From Cyclaneusma minus (taxonomy: Eukaryota; Ascomycota; Leotiomycetes; Marthamycetales; Marthamycetaceae), in contig JAKZHN010000003.1 in the NCBI GenBank assembly GCA_037179335.1, forward strand, positions 682,001-746,000: a DNA stretch of 64,000 bases, in the 5' to 3' direction. Made by a program: the position numbers and the translations under genes. Of this stretch, positions 43,443-54,058 are shown piece after piece. Positions within the stretch are counted from its first letter, which is position 1; every line of letters starts with the position of its first letter. The notes under the pieces are model-generated. The model did not search any database. It was not told the DNA's origin and saw nothing but the letters and a program-made list of their open reading frames with translations.

Positions 43443-44813
43443 GTCATGAGGGGAGGTTTGGAGGGAGGACGGTGGGTACTCCGTCAGGGAGTGAAGAAGA
43501 AGGATCATAGATGGCCAAAGCGATGGGGGCTAGGGAAGTGGAAACGCACAGGGCAAGGGGAAATCGTGAGACCACGAGGAGGCCAAAGCGGCCCCTATTT
43601 GAGAAGGGGTGTGGAAGGGGTGGTGATTGTGAAAAATAAGATGACCAGGGCCGGTTGAGAGATTAGGGAAGAAAGGCATGGGTCAGCGGCTATACTGGGT
43701 GTCAGGATATGCTTTGACATTTAACCTGTATATATTGGAATTTTCACTTAACTTTGATCAGGCATGATGGTTTCCAGCTCTGTTTCAACGCAAGCTCTTT
43801 CGAGGTACTCGCCTAATAGCTTCTGAATAGGCAAAAGGCACATCCTGCACCTGAGGTGATACATGCGTGGGCTCACCACGTGGTTCCATCTCGATGTAGC
43901 CAGCGTTCCGTCTTACATACATCTTGTGGGGTTTGACAGCCGACACGCACGTGTCCGTACGAATGACAAGTGGTAATGATGAATGGTTGAAGATTGGGTT
44001 TCGCGGCGTAGGTCGGGTAGTGCCGAAGCCCCCTGTGAGGTCAGATCGACTCTGATCGAGTCAGGGGTTGAGGGGTCCAAGTTGACGGTCCGAGAGTTCG
44101 TAAGATCCTCCTATTGGCTCCCACCTTCGCGTGTCCGTAACACTGGGGCGTCGATTCGGAGAATTACTCCTATGCAGTCGCAATACATACCCTATTCTTC
44201 GATATTATTGCACATATGAAGTCTAAGTGTCAGCCTCCCATGAACAGGGACGACGGGCTGAGCCGAAAGCTGCAAGGGTCCCCCATGTCGACGATCCCTG
44301 GCAAAGATCCCCATGCGGATCTCCACTTGGCGTGTGACGAGTCGCTCGCGGCGACGTGCTACGAGGTGCTGCGAGGCACATGCATCGCGGTCATTTTCTG
44401 CTCACTATTTCCGCTGATCGACGTGGATTCAGAGTGAAAGAACCGACAACGTGACAACGTCAACAGCTGTTGATTCGGAATCGGAGACACGAGAGTAAAA
44501 GAGAAGCCAACCGGTATAAAGCGGGAAAGGAACGTGTCTGAATCGAAGCCTTGATGCAAATTCCAGCCGGCCCAGCCTATCGATTTGGTTACATGAAACT
44601 GCCAGAGCAAGAAGTATTCCAACCAATCATTACCATAGCGCAGTTGCCGATATTCAGAAAACAGAGGGAAATAAACATTGAAAAGCAGACAGCGCCAAAG
44701 GAGAAAACCAAGACCCAAGCATATATCCACTTCCTAGAGTAATCTCGTATGTGATCACTTGCCTCCCTTCACCTGTATACTTGGAGCTGTTCCGTCAACA
44801 TTGAGAATACCAA
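43443..44813. other. intergenic
   Basis: No gene seen. A perfect small palindrome (GACTCTGATCGAGTC-like, with GATCGACTC before it) occurs at about 44044-44060. Open frames on both strands at 44216-44742 lack domain signal. The flanking genes converge here. Confidence 0.35.
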
Positions 44814-46341
44814 TCAGCGTCCAGTCTTGCTGCTACTGCCCTGTGATCTGACCTTCTTGCTACTAGCCTCAGACCCACTCTGCGAAGGCGATGGGCGAGC
44901 TTTGGCCAGCAGGCTTGCCGCAATTCTCTGCTCTTCAAGCAGGCTGTCCAGTGAATTCTTGATGTCATTCAGGCGTTTGTCCACGCCCCAGTCAATAATG
45001 TTCTTGACGTACTTGCGAAAGTTGATGTAGTCGGCGGGACTTTGTACACAGAAGCTACGAAGTTCTTGCTGATAGTAATTCAGTTCGTCTGGTTTCCACG
45101 AAACATAGAGTCGCGCCTCGCTGCCGCTCATGGCGATACTGAAAGCAGCATTGTCGATAAGTTGAACACTCTTGTGCTGGCACCTTCTCAGTTGATCGTT
45201 GAGCTGCTCAGCCATGTTGACGCAGACCGCAGAGCCTCCAAGAGTCTGGTTTGTCGCGACTTGCAAACTCCCGGCACCACCACCCGCACCATCAGCTTTG
45301 AACTCGATCACAAAGAAAGGGTAAACCAGTTTGTCGTTGTTAACTTCTGGTGGGGGTTTCATGCGTCTAAGTGCGGATCCCTGCTGAGGAAAGGCATTCA
45401 CCCTGTGATACCCGTAAAGCAGATCGGGGACAGGATTGCTGATTCTGAACTCCGGTTCGTTTGTGAACTGGGGCACCACAGTCTTATTCATTGGTACTCT
45501 CTGAGAGCCTTGGAGAATAGCGGAATCCGCGGGAAAGACTTCCTTTTTGAAGTACGACTCCACTGCGGCCTCTTGCTTGCCCCGGGCGAGGTCTTGCAAG
45601 GTAGTATCTAGCCAAATCGCATCCGGTGCAGGGCCCGGGGACCCGCGATCTTTGCCCATGGTTTTGACAAGTCCTTCAATGTGTTCAGGAAACTCTTCGC
45701 CTCGATATCGTAGAAATATGTTGTTCTCCGCCAAATTTCTCTCTTGGTAAAGGGGTTGCTCGACGAGGCTGGTTTTTGACGAGGAAGCTGTATTCGCAGC
45801 AGTAGGGGGCCGAATAGTGGTCGGCAGAGTGGAAGCGGAGGCAGGTGCCCCTGGCACAAGAAACCCCTTTGAGTCATATGAAGACATGTCCGGTGCCGAT
45901 CTCGTAAGTCGCCTGTTGAGAAGAGTATCGGCGCCTGAGCGAGGAAAGGGTTCTGAACGACAGTTTCTTTCTCTGTATAGTTCGGACGCCGAAGCAGACT
46001 CGAGCCAATTGATGACAAAGGCGTCAAGAGGATTTGTCGGAGCAGGACTTAGGAACGATGCGAGCTTGGAGGGGAGAGGCTTTGGCTTTGGCTGAGCCGG
46101 TTCAATCTGCAGATCCTCGGTTAGTACAAGCGGATGGTAATTGATGATTGAGTTCACCCACTTCGGTCTCGAACTTGTCAGTCTCGACCTGATCGGTGTC
46201 CTGTCCTTCTCCCGCCAGCCGGGGTCGCTTCGACGTGGAGGGCGGTTGTGAGAAGGCGTCTGGCTCGTGGAAATCAGCGAAGGATCGCTTTGGAGGTAGT
46301 GGACGAGGTGACCTCGAGCCTGGAGATGGTGGGTCGAGCAT
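44814..46341 (-). CDS. DUF7924 domain protein
   Basis: Two exons, 46341-46162 and 46106-44814, give 490 residues. The 55-base intron has a GTGGGT donor and a textbook TACTAAC branch point. The start MLDPPSPGSRSPRPLPPKRS then FADF and SKRPRL is typical of this family's disordered, basic head. The conserved C-terminal domain contains PFFVIEFKADG and SLQVATNQTLGGSAVCVNMA, and later AFSIAMSGSEARLYVSW and YINFRKYVKNIIDWG. The E-x-K in VIEFK and the overall order recall a nuclease-like PD-(D/E)XK core, but that is inference. Such proteins are numerous in Pezizomycotina and their role is unknown. The tail is Ser/Lys-rich (SSKKVRSQGSSSKTGR). Membership of the biosynthetic cluster is doubtful. Confidence 0.8.
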
Positions 46342-47314
46342 TGCGACAGAAGTGAGGATTCGGCGTCTTTTATGTCGAGTTGTCTCGCTGAGGAGGTGTC
46401 TGCTTGGGGCGCAGACAGGTCGCCTTGTCGGGCAGAGGGACTTTCCGCATTCATGGAGGTGTTAGTTGAGGTTGTCGTCGCAAAGATGCAAGTCGCGGCT
46501 CCTCAGTCGACGTGGTTGGCGCGCGTGCCCTACACATGGGTCGAACTGCAGGCGGCTATCACAGCCCCAACTCCAAGGCACCCACACACCCTGCGACTGG
46601 AAGCCACGCACCCACGCTCGATGAGACCAGTTGAAACGCGGGCCGCTGTTCATGGCCTACACCTGCGGGAGAGTCCGCTGGCCGTGCCGCCCGTTCCCGA
46701 GCCGGCGATCATATTCCAGCGCCAATGGCTGTTGTCGTCGTTGGTGAGGAAGCTTCAGTGTTGTTGGGTCGAAGACATCGCGCAATTCAACGATTCTGGG
46801 TGCCTGGCCGTGATTACTAAGAGCCTCAGGGCAAAACTTGGCAAACATCATGAACTGCATGTGTGCGATATGTTGACCGCCACTACTACTAGTACTACAC
46901 CAAGATGGCAAAAGATCGACTACGTATTAATAGCAGAGACTACGTACATACCTAGACTTCTGATCTATCATCTTTACGACCCCGATCCTCATACACCGGA
47001 CCTTGGACGTCACTGCAAGTTGCTGCAGAACCAAACCAACAACTGCAACTTCACGGCTCACGAGCTTCTCCTGGCCAATTCAGGGCGTATGGAATCGTCG
47101 ATCGACCACTTTCTTACCCCATTTAGCAGAAAAGGTGGGGGGAGAGGCTGTCCAAAGAACCCCAATTGCCCCACAAGCCAAGCCACAGCGCGATCCCGAA
47201 ACAAATCACCAAGAATTCCAAGTTTACATGTACCAACCGCCAGCTCCTCCTGGCCAACAGACCACTATCTCCCACACCTGAGAGCTGTCCAACAACCCCT
47301 AATGACCCCCCAAC
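46342..47314. other. intergenic; partial duplication of the P450 3' end
   Basis: The plus strand happens to be open for long stretches, but without recognisable content. Near the right end, 47072-47214 and 47246-47348 are diverged direct copies (CTCCTGGCCAA, GACCACT, GAGAGGCTGTCCAA/GAGAGCTGTCCAA, AGCGCGATC-CGAAACAAA). The second copy includes the stop and last codons of the P450 that ends at 47315, so the first copy is a duplicated piece of its 3' end. Confidence 0.5.
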
Positions 47315-49102
47315 TCACGCCATAGCGCGATCTCGAAACAAAATCCTCTGCCCCGGATTCGGCACATTCGCATCCACGAACCGCACATTCTCCGGCCTCC
47401 CCTCTCCCTCCACCAGCTTCAGATCATAGTTCATAATCACATGAACAAGGATCAACTTGCTCTGCATACTCGCAAAGAACCTCCCCGGACACGCAAAGCG
47501 GCCATGTCCAAACTGCAGCCCTGAATGCGCTGTGGTGCTGAACTGGCCTGTATTGGGATTGCCGGCGGGATCTTGGCGCATGCGGTGGTAGCGGAATCCG
47601 TCGAAGACTTCGGCCTTCTTGTGGTAGAGGGGGGAGACGGACATGGGGCCCGAGGGTACGGAGATGTAGGAATTGCGGGGGAGGATGGTGCCGTCCGAGA
47701 GGGTAAAATCTTCCATCATTTTGCGATTCATTGATACTGTGAGTGTCAGCTGGGCTGCCGCAACTTCAGGATTGGGGAATCGTGTAAAGTGACGCTTACA
47801 GGAGCTGGCAGGATTCAGTCTCTGCGATTCTTTCATGAAGCTATCAAGCTTGGAGAGCCTGGTGAGTGTGGCCTTGTCGGTGATTCTGTATTGGAATCCT
47901 CCCGTAACTTCCACAATTTCTTGACGCAGCTCTTCCGCATACTCGTCCCATCTGGTTGCAAGGTCAAAGATGGTATTGGTAATATGGTTAGTCGTTGTGT
48001 GAGTTGCAGCGAAACTTATCCCCAGAAGCCGGTGGACCATTCTTTGGGGATCCGAGTGCTCTCCGTGAGACATCTCCTCCAGCCAATCCAAGGTATCTTT
48101 CTGTCTGCCACTGCCACTCTTTTCTTTTTCGTCTCGGGCACTTCTTCGACGAAAGATTTCAGGAATGATGAGCTTTCGCGCCTCACGGTGATGGCGCCGA
48201 ATTCGATGCATATATGGCAGAAACAGAGATAGTATCGGGCGAATGATCGCAGGTGTCATTTTGAAAACAGCCGCAGATCGGAAGACACATATCGCGTAGT
48301 CCGACGTTATGTGTACCCAGTTCTTGTCCCGACATATTGGCAGACCGACTGTGAGTCTTGCGGTTGATTGGGCTACCATGCGCAAAATCTTTGGGAGAAC
48401 CACGACTGACGTCCATTCTACGTTTTCGTGAGCTTATGGCCAACCGACTTTTGAATGGACTGCAAACCTGGACACGAGGAAAACTCGTCCTTGAAGCAGT
48501 ACCGGATCTCGTCATCGAGCGGTTTCACTTGGTCGCCAATATGCTTGGTGAACTGAGCGAGAAGCGTGTCCCACAGAGTATGGCCAAACATGAGAATATT
48601 CAGGGTTGTCCAATCTCCCATGAAATACTACTTCTGTGTAAGTTTACGCACAGTATTCCCTTCGGTGTATGAGAGCTTGCGTACGTCTGAAACAGCCCAC
48701 GAAGAGCTTATGACTTCTTCAGGCTGGCTCTTGATTTCTTCAATATACCTCGATGGAAGCAAAATCAACATCTGATTGATCGTCGGGATTTGGAATATTT
48801 GGTCTGGGTTCTGCTTCGTCTCAGTACAGCTGTTTCTAGTGCATCTGGAGGGCAGAACATACATTCCGATACCCGTCGAGGATCATCCGTCCGCCATGCT
48901 GGATGTATTCCAGTCTTGCCCGGAGCTTGGGAAATAGTTCGTGAGGACGAACTCCTACGATCGGGAAGTATACCCTGTTGGCTTGACTTGTGACCAGTGC
49001 TTGGAATGCTAAGTAGCAGATCACGACTAGGACGGCGAGAAAGATGTAGGGTCTGCTCTCGAGAGCCTGCTGGACTGAGTCAAATGCTGTGGATAGAACC
49101 AT
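47315..49102 (-). CDS. cytochrome P450 (fungal microsomal type)
   Basis: Five exons, 49102-48863, 48810-48685, 48627-48468, 48417-47800 and 47736-47315, give 521 residues, and all phases agree. It has an N-terminal membrane anchor (IFLAVLVVICYLAFQALV), YRN then NPDQIFQIPTINQMLILLPS, and LAQFTKHIGD. EWTSVVVLPKILRMVAQSTA follows with RLTVGLPICRDKNWV after splicing. The I helix is GISFAATHTTTNHI and the K-helix ESQR precedes LNPAS. LSMNRKMMEDFTLSDG and the heme loop LQFGHGRFACPGRFFA complete the core. This pattern (LxMxRK.....F.LSDG, FGHGRxACPGRFFA) is common in fungal P450s of terpenoid and indole-terpene pathways, such as ent-kaurene-oxidase-like groups. The start and all catalytic motifs are intact, unlike the first P450. 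It probably oxidises a cluster intermediate; the substrate cannot be read from sequence. Confidence 0.92.
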
Positions 49103-50119
49103 TGTAAGTTGGGTTCGAAGAGCCGTTACATGACGAATGCTAATGCTTAAGGTACATGTACAACAAGAATGGTTGAGAGATCAGATTGAACTCAAGAGTC
49201 GAGCGCTTTCTAAGCCACACAATTTATGAAGAGCAGAACAACTGCCGAATATTGACTGCTTACTAACTTGCTCCGCACAGATGTGAGAGACACGTGCCGT
49301 CTGTGCAAAATGAGGGGGAGCATGGGAATTTGCGGTACTCGAGTGCTCGGGCCTGCGTCAAAGCCGTGCTGTCACTTCAAGACTACTTCCTAGCCTCACT
49401 TGCATGAGTGTTCTTCTGACTAAATTGGACAGTGCCGGTCCTCTTTCGAAAGACATGTACCGAGATGGATGAAGCCCGATTCGCCCAGCGTCTGTGTCGA
49501 GCCCGTGCAAAAGGTCCGCGCAAAGGGTCGGTAGCTTCCGACGTGTCTTGTGTGACGATGACCTATGAGTCTATCAAGAGATGCATCAGTTGCATTATTT
49601 CATATCAAGCACAGCTACGGGCTGCAACAGGCAGTATCCGGCCAAAGCCGCCCGTACGGCTTGCCCAAGCCAAAGAGACTTATATGCCGAGATTCCATAT
49701 CGTTCGGAGTTCAGATGAAGGCGCACCAGCCTCTCCTACCCCACCATCTTGCTATCTGGTACCACTTCGAAGCAGGAGACTACAGCCATTCAGTCTATGT
49801 GGAATCTCCCCACTATACAGTATCAGCTAGTTCGGCGAATGAAGATCACTAGATACACTAGACTAGATCGCTGCTATGGCCTGAGTTTTGAAAATGTGTC
49901 AGTACACCCACCCCACATGTGCCTAAGAGTACGACAAGGCAGGTTTGAGGTTGTCATACAATGAACAGAAAGTTGCAGGATCTAAGGAAATATTGGAAGG
50001 AAGTACTACCTGCGCTGATTCAAGATACAACCTCCGCCCTTCCATTGCATCCTGACATTACCAGAAGCCGCTGGTACTGAGTACTCACCCCGAGACTTGT
50101 GCCGGATACTACCTACGCC
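49103..50119. other. intergenic between P450 and PKS pseudogene
   Basis: No gene seen. The two neighbours diverge, so former promoters of both lie here. Open frames at 49432-49852 have no domain signal. Confidence 0.4.
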
Positions 50120-53100
50120 ATGAACGGCCGTTCCGTCCAGCCAGACAGGTACGCTACAAGTCCTAGCCCAGCAGGACGCGATCCGCCACTCTCAGAATGT
50201 CCAACTCCGATAGCAATAGTCGGCATGGGTAAGTGTCACTCCCATTCATCAAAATCCAGTAACTGACTCCCAGCAGGCTGTCAATGGCCCGGCGGAGCCA
50301 CAAGCCCCTCCCCATTCTGGTCCCTATAAGCCAACAAGCGCGACGTATTCTCTGAATTCTCCTCCGACAGGATAAACCTCCCCGGCTTCTACCACTCTAA
50401 CCAGCACCGTCCCGGCAGCATGCACACTCGCGGCTGCTACCTGCTCTCCGAAGACACCCGAGCAGTTCGATCATGCATTCTTCGGCATCATGCCCACAGA
50501 AACCATGACGCTAGATTCTGCGCAAAGGAAACTCTTGCAAGTGGTGTATGAAGCTTTTGAAAATTCGAAATGCAGGCGAGCCGTTGGGAAATGTGAATGG
50601 GGGGAAAGTTGGGGTGTTTGTGGGGAATTTCAATGCAGATCATCAGGTGATGCAGAGTAGGGATGCGGATTGGTTGCTGCCGTATGCGACGACGGGGGGT
50701 GGGGTTATGATTTTGAGTAATGGGGTTGATTATGTGTTTAACTTGCTGGGTCCGAGGTGAGTAGACGACCTGTTTCGGGGGGTTTGGAACTGACGGAGAT
50801 TTCAGTATGACATTGGACACAGCATGCTCATCATCCATGTACGCTCTGCATCTAGCAGTAAACGCTATCCGCTCCGGCGACGGCGGCGCCGCCATCGTAG
50901 CAGGCAGCGACCTCATCCTCGGCCCAGACGGACAACTCTTCACCACCAAACTAGGCGCCGTCTCGCCAACCTCCAAATGCCACGCTTTTGACGCAGCAGC
51001 AGATGGCTATGCGAGAGCTGAAGCCTTCGGTGCTCTCTACTTGAAGAAAGTTGATGATGCAGTTGATGGGGGATATCCTATCCGAGCTGTGATTCGTGGG
51101 ACGGCGATTAATGCGAATGGGAAAACGGGAGGCCTTTTGCATCCGAGTCCGGAGGGACAGGAGGCTGTTATTAGAATGGCTTATATGGGGGCGGGGGGAC
51201 TGGATCCGGGATTGATGGGTTATTTTGAGTGTCATGAGACGGGGACGCAGGTTGGTGATCCGTTGGAGGTGAAGGCGATTGGGAGGGTGTTTGCTGAAGG
51301 GAGGGGAGAGGAGAGGTTGCTGGTTGGTTCGGTATGTTGATTGGGATCAGTGACAAGGGGAAAACTCGCTAACTCCTACCTAGGTAAAAAGTAATCCGGT
51401 CATAGCGAATCAAGCAGTGGTATTGCTGCCGCGAAGACCGACAAAGGCGACATGGATATCTTCTGTTCATCCCCATAAGGAACATTTGTCGTTTGGCCCG
51501 TCGTACTGGAGACAAAACCTCGAGTCCCCTGTGCTCTTCTCGCAGGCAGTACAAGCACTAGCCAAAGAAACAGACAGCGTAGATCTTCTCATAGAAGTCG
51601 GTCCTCATCCAGCCCTTAACGGACCACTCAAGCAAATCCGATCCTTCCTGTCACCCGAACACTCAATACAGTTACCACCATGCTTGCCCACACTCGTAAG
51701 AGGGAAAGATGGTCTTACCGCCATGTTAGAAATCGCCGGTAATCTCTTCCTCAAAAACGCACCCATCAACCTGGCCGCAGTAAACGCAACAGACCATCTC
51801 GAAGATACCTAAACAATGGCAACTATGCCACGGCTCCACCTGCGTCGACATGCCAACCCACGCCTACCAATGCCCCTCCACACCAATCTACTACGAAAAC
51901 CACATCAACCGCTCTTTCCGCCTCCGCAAACACCTCCGCCACAAACTCCTCGGCGCCCTTCAGCCCGGCTGTTCCAAATTCGCTCCGTCATGGCGAAACA
52001 TGCTTCGTCTAAAAGACGTACCTTGGCTAGAAGACCACAAATCGCTTCCTCACCCTGTGTTTCCCGCAGCGGGTTATTTGGCGATGGCTGTTGAGGCTGT
52101 GTCGCAGGTTTGGTATGAATACTCAGCCGATAAGTGGCTTTGAGCTGAGAAATGTGGCGATTAATTCGACGATGCAAGTCCCTGATGGGGGATGTGGGGG
52201 TCTGTTAAGCTGACGAATACCCAAAGTTTGAGGAGGTGTGTGTCGTTGCTAAAGGGGAAATGAGAGGGTTGAGAGGACTTTATGCTCGGACCCAGCTTTT
52301 GGTTTGGATGGAAAGCCACTGATGGATATCAGAGAGTTGCGTTGCGTCAGGTACCATAGCGTGGTTGGGAAATCGGGCGGTGCGGAACACACGAGAGAGC
52401 CGTATTTTAAGCTGGTTTGAAGCCGGATATTGACGAGCTTTCGCAGGAGTAAGTTGATCGGAGATTTCTGAAGAGTGCTGCTAGTGTTGAGGAGCGATTT
52501 GAGAAGATTGATCGGTTGTCTGCGTATGTGCTGATTTAAGTTTATAAAAAACACCAGGAACACTTCAACAGCCACGAGAAAGTGGAACATCTGCGTCTGT
52601 TCTGGCAATGGATACAGAAACAGGTAGAGGAAGCCAGAAGCGGCAATCTGCCTTTTGGCCGTGCTGCGCTGGAAGCCACCGCGGAAGAAAGATCAGATGT
52701 GATCGAGCGACTGACAGTGCAGTTGAGCCATATCCCCGAAGTGAGACTTCTCGAACGTATTCATCATAACTCGCGACAGATTTTTGAGAGCAACGGAAGC
52801 GGCTTGCAAAGTCTAGCGGACCCAAAACTAGTGGATGAGCTGTACAAAGCATGACTCTTCATCCCTGCTGCATACTCACGGCTATTAGAGGCCATAGATC
52901 TCCTGGTCCATAAGAATCCTAGCATGAGCATCCTCGAGATCGACGCTGGCAGTGGGATAGCAACACATTTGGTATTGGAAAAAATCCGAGGCGATGGAAT
53001 TTACTAGAGATATAGAGACTATACGTACACCGACTTGAGCAATGCAGCTGTTGCAGCTGCCAAAGACAAGTTCAAACACATCCGCGCGGTATGGCTTTTA

Positions 53101-53420
53101 AGTCACTTGACATTGAGAAAAGCCCGACCACTCAGGGGTTCGAGGCAAAGTAAGACTTGGTCATCTCAGCCCATGGTATCCATGAGACTACAAATCTATC
53201 GGAGACAATCAGAAATGCGAGACAGCTGCTGAAGCAAGGGGGAAAGATGTTGCTTGTCGAGACTACTCGAGATCATCTAGCATCTGGACTCATCTTTGGT
53301 GCGTTTCGATTGACTTCATCAAGACGTTTGATATTTCCCAGCTCGAACAAGCGATGATGTAATTTTCGAAGGGAACGCATATTTCGACTGAAGAGGGGTT
53401 CGATTCCCCAGTCTTTAGAA
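50120..53420 (+). pseudogene. highly reducing polyketide synthase, wrecked
   Basis: Pieces of a type I HR-PKS appear in domain order across many frames. The start MNGRSVQPDRY leads to PIAIVGM|GCQWPGG (intron at about 50228-50278). The KS contains LPGFYHSNQHRPGSMHTRG, MTLDTACSSSMYALHLAV (active-site Cys kept) and YFECHETGTQVGDPLEVKA, where GTG is expected but E replaces the first Gly after His. After KSN the sequence jumps to the end of the AT (FGPSYWRQNLESPVLFSQAV, LLIEVGPHPAL), so the KS tail and AT active site are deleted. The DH half follows (WLEDHKSLPHPVFPAAGYLA). A C-methyltransferase remnant runs from about 52560 to 53410 (SMSILEIDAGSGIATHLVLE, ISAHGIHETTNLSETIRNAR). ER, KR and ACP are absent. 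Stops and frameshifts are frequent (for example a TAA after FWSL near 50330). Nonfunctional. Confidence 0.93.
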
Positions 53421-53885
53421 TCGCTTTCGCCCGGGGATCTGATCATCCGAAGAGCAAGCGAGTACAGTATATACAACAAAGTGAGATGAACTGCCATCAC
53501 CGAGCCTGCTAAGTAGTCTACTCGGTGTATCAAACTCAGTTTGTCTGGTTTGGGGACGTCCCTTCGGGTTCGACCGTCCTTTTGGACTTTTTCTTTTAGG
53601 GATCTTTTTGCCATTTTTTACAACATTTTCAGAGCACTTGCTTGCGAGAGACTTATGGATTGGTTTGCTTGCCGCGAATTGACCGTATGTATCTATTATC
53701 TATCTTGCACACAGAAAGCAGCTGAACTACTTCTTGATCCCTTGTGCTCACCTTTCACCGTTTAGACAACGGACAAAAACAAGCAAAATACACATAGAGC
53801 ACGTAATCTCAAACATTCTCTGAAGACTGGACCTCCCAAAAGTGCTCCTGTTGCCTCAGACATGCACAACGAAACATTCCCATGA
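53421..53885. other. intergenic after the PKS remnant
   Basis: No gene recognised. Sequence beyond 53420 no longer matches PKS domains. Confidence 0.35.
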
Positions 53886-54058
53886 TCACCCCCGACACAA
53901 CTCTCCTCCCACCCACTCCTTTCTCGCTCTCTTTGGGTCACCCACTGGGGTGAGGCCCGGAATAACCAAGCCACCCTTGGTAGGCTTGCGCTTCTTGGGC
54001 ACGGCGGAAGGCAAAACTCCCGGAGTCGACGTCACCAGCGCAGTGCCTTGGGGCTTGC
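53886..54058 (-). pseudogene. orphan terminal exon with a nuclear-localisation-like motif
   Basis: A CAG acceptor at 54059-54061 (minus strand) opens a frame of 56 residues ending in TGA at 53886-53888. It contains TPGVLPSAVPKKRKPTKGG, then LVIPGLTPVGDPKRARKEWV and GGELCRG. PKKRKPT resembles a nuclear localisation signal and the composition is that of a real exon. I cannot find convincing upstream exons in the next kilobase, so it may be the end of a truncated gene. Family unknown. Confidence 0.3.

Noticed and set aside
46372..47325. Plus-strand open frame of 317 codons
   Set aside because: No recognisable domain. It starts within the first exon region of the minus-strand DUF7924 gene and runs into duplicated P450 3' sequence.
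53395..53409. A perfect tRNA T-arm-like hairpin, GGGGTTCGATTCCCC
   Set aside because: No acceptor, D or anticodon arms fit upstream, and the bases belong to the PKS methyltransferase remnant (EEGFDS in translation).
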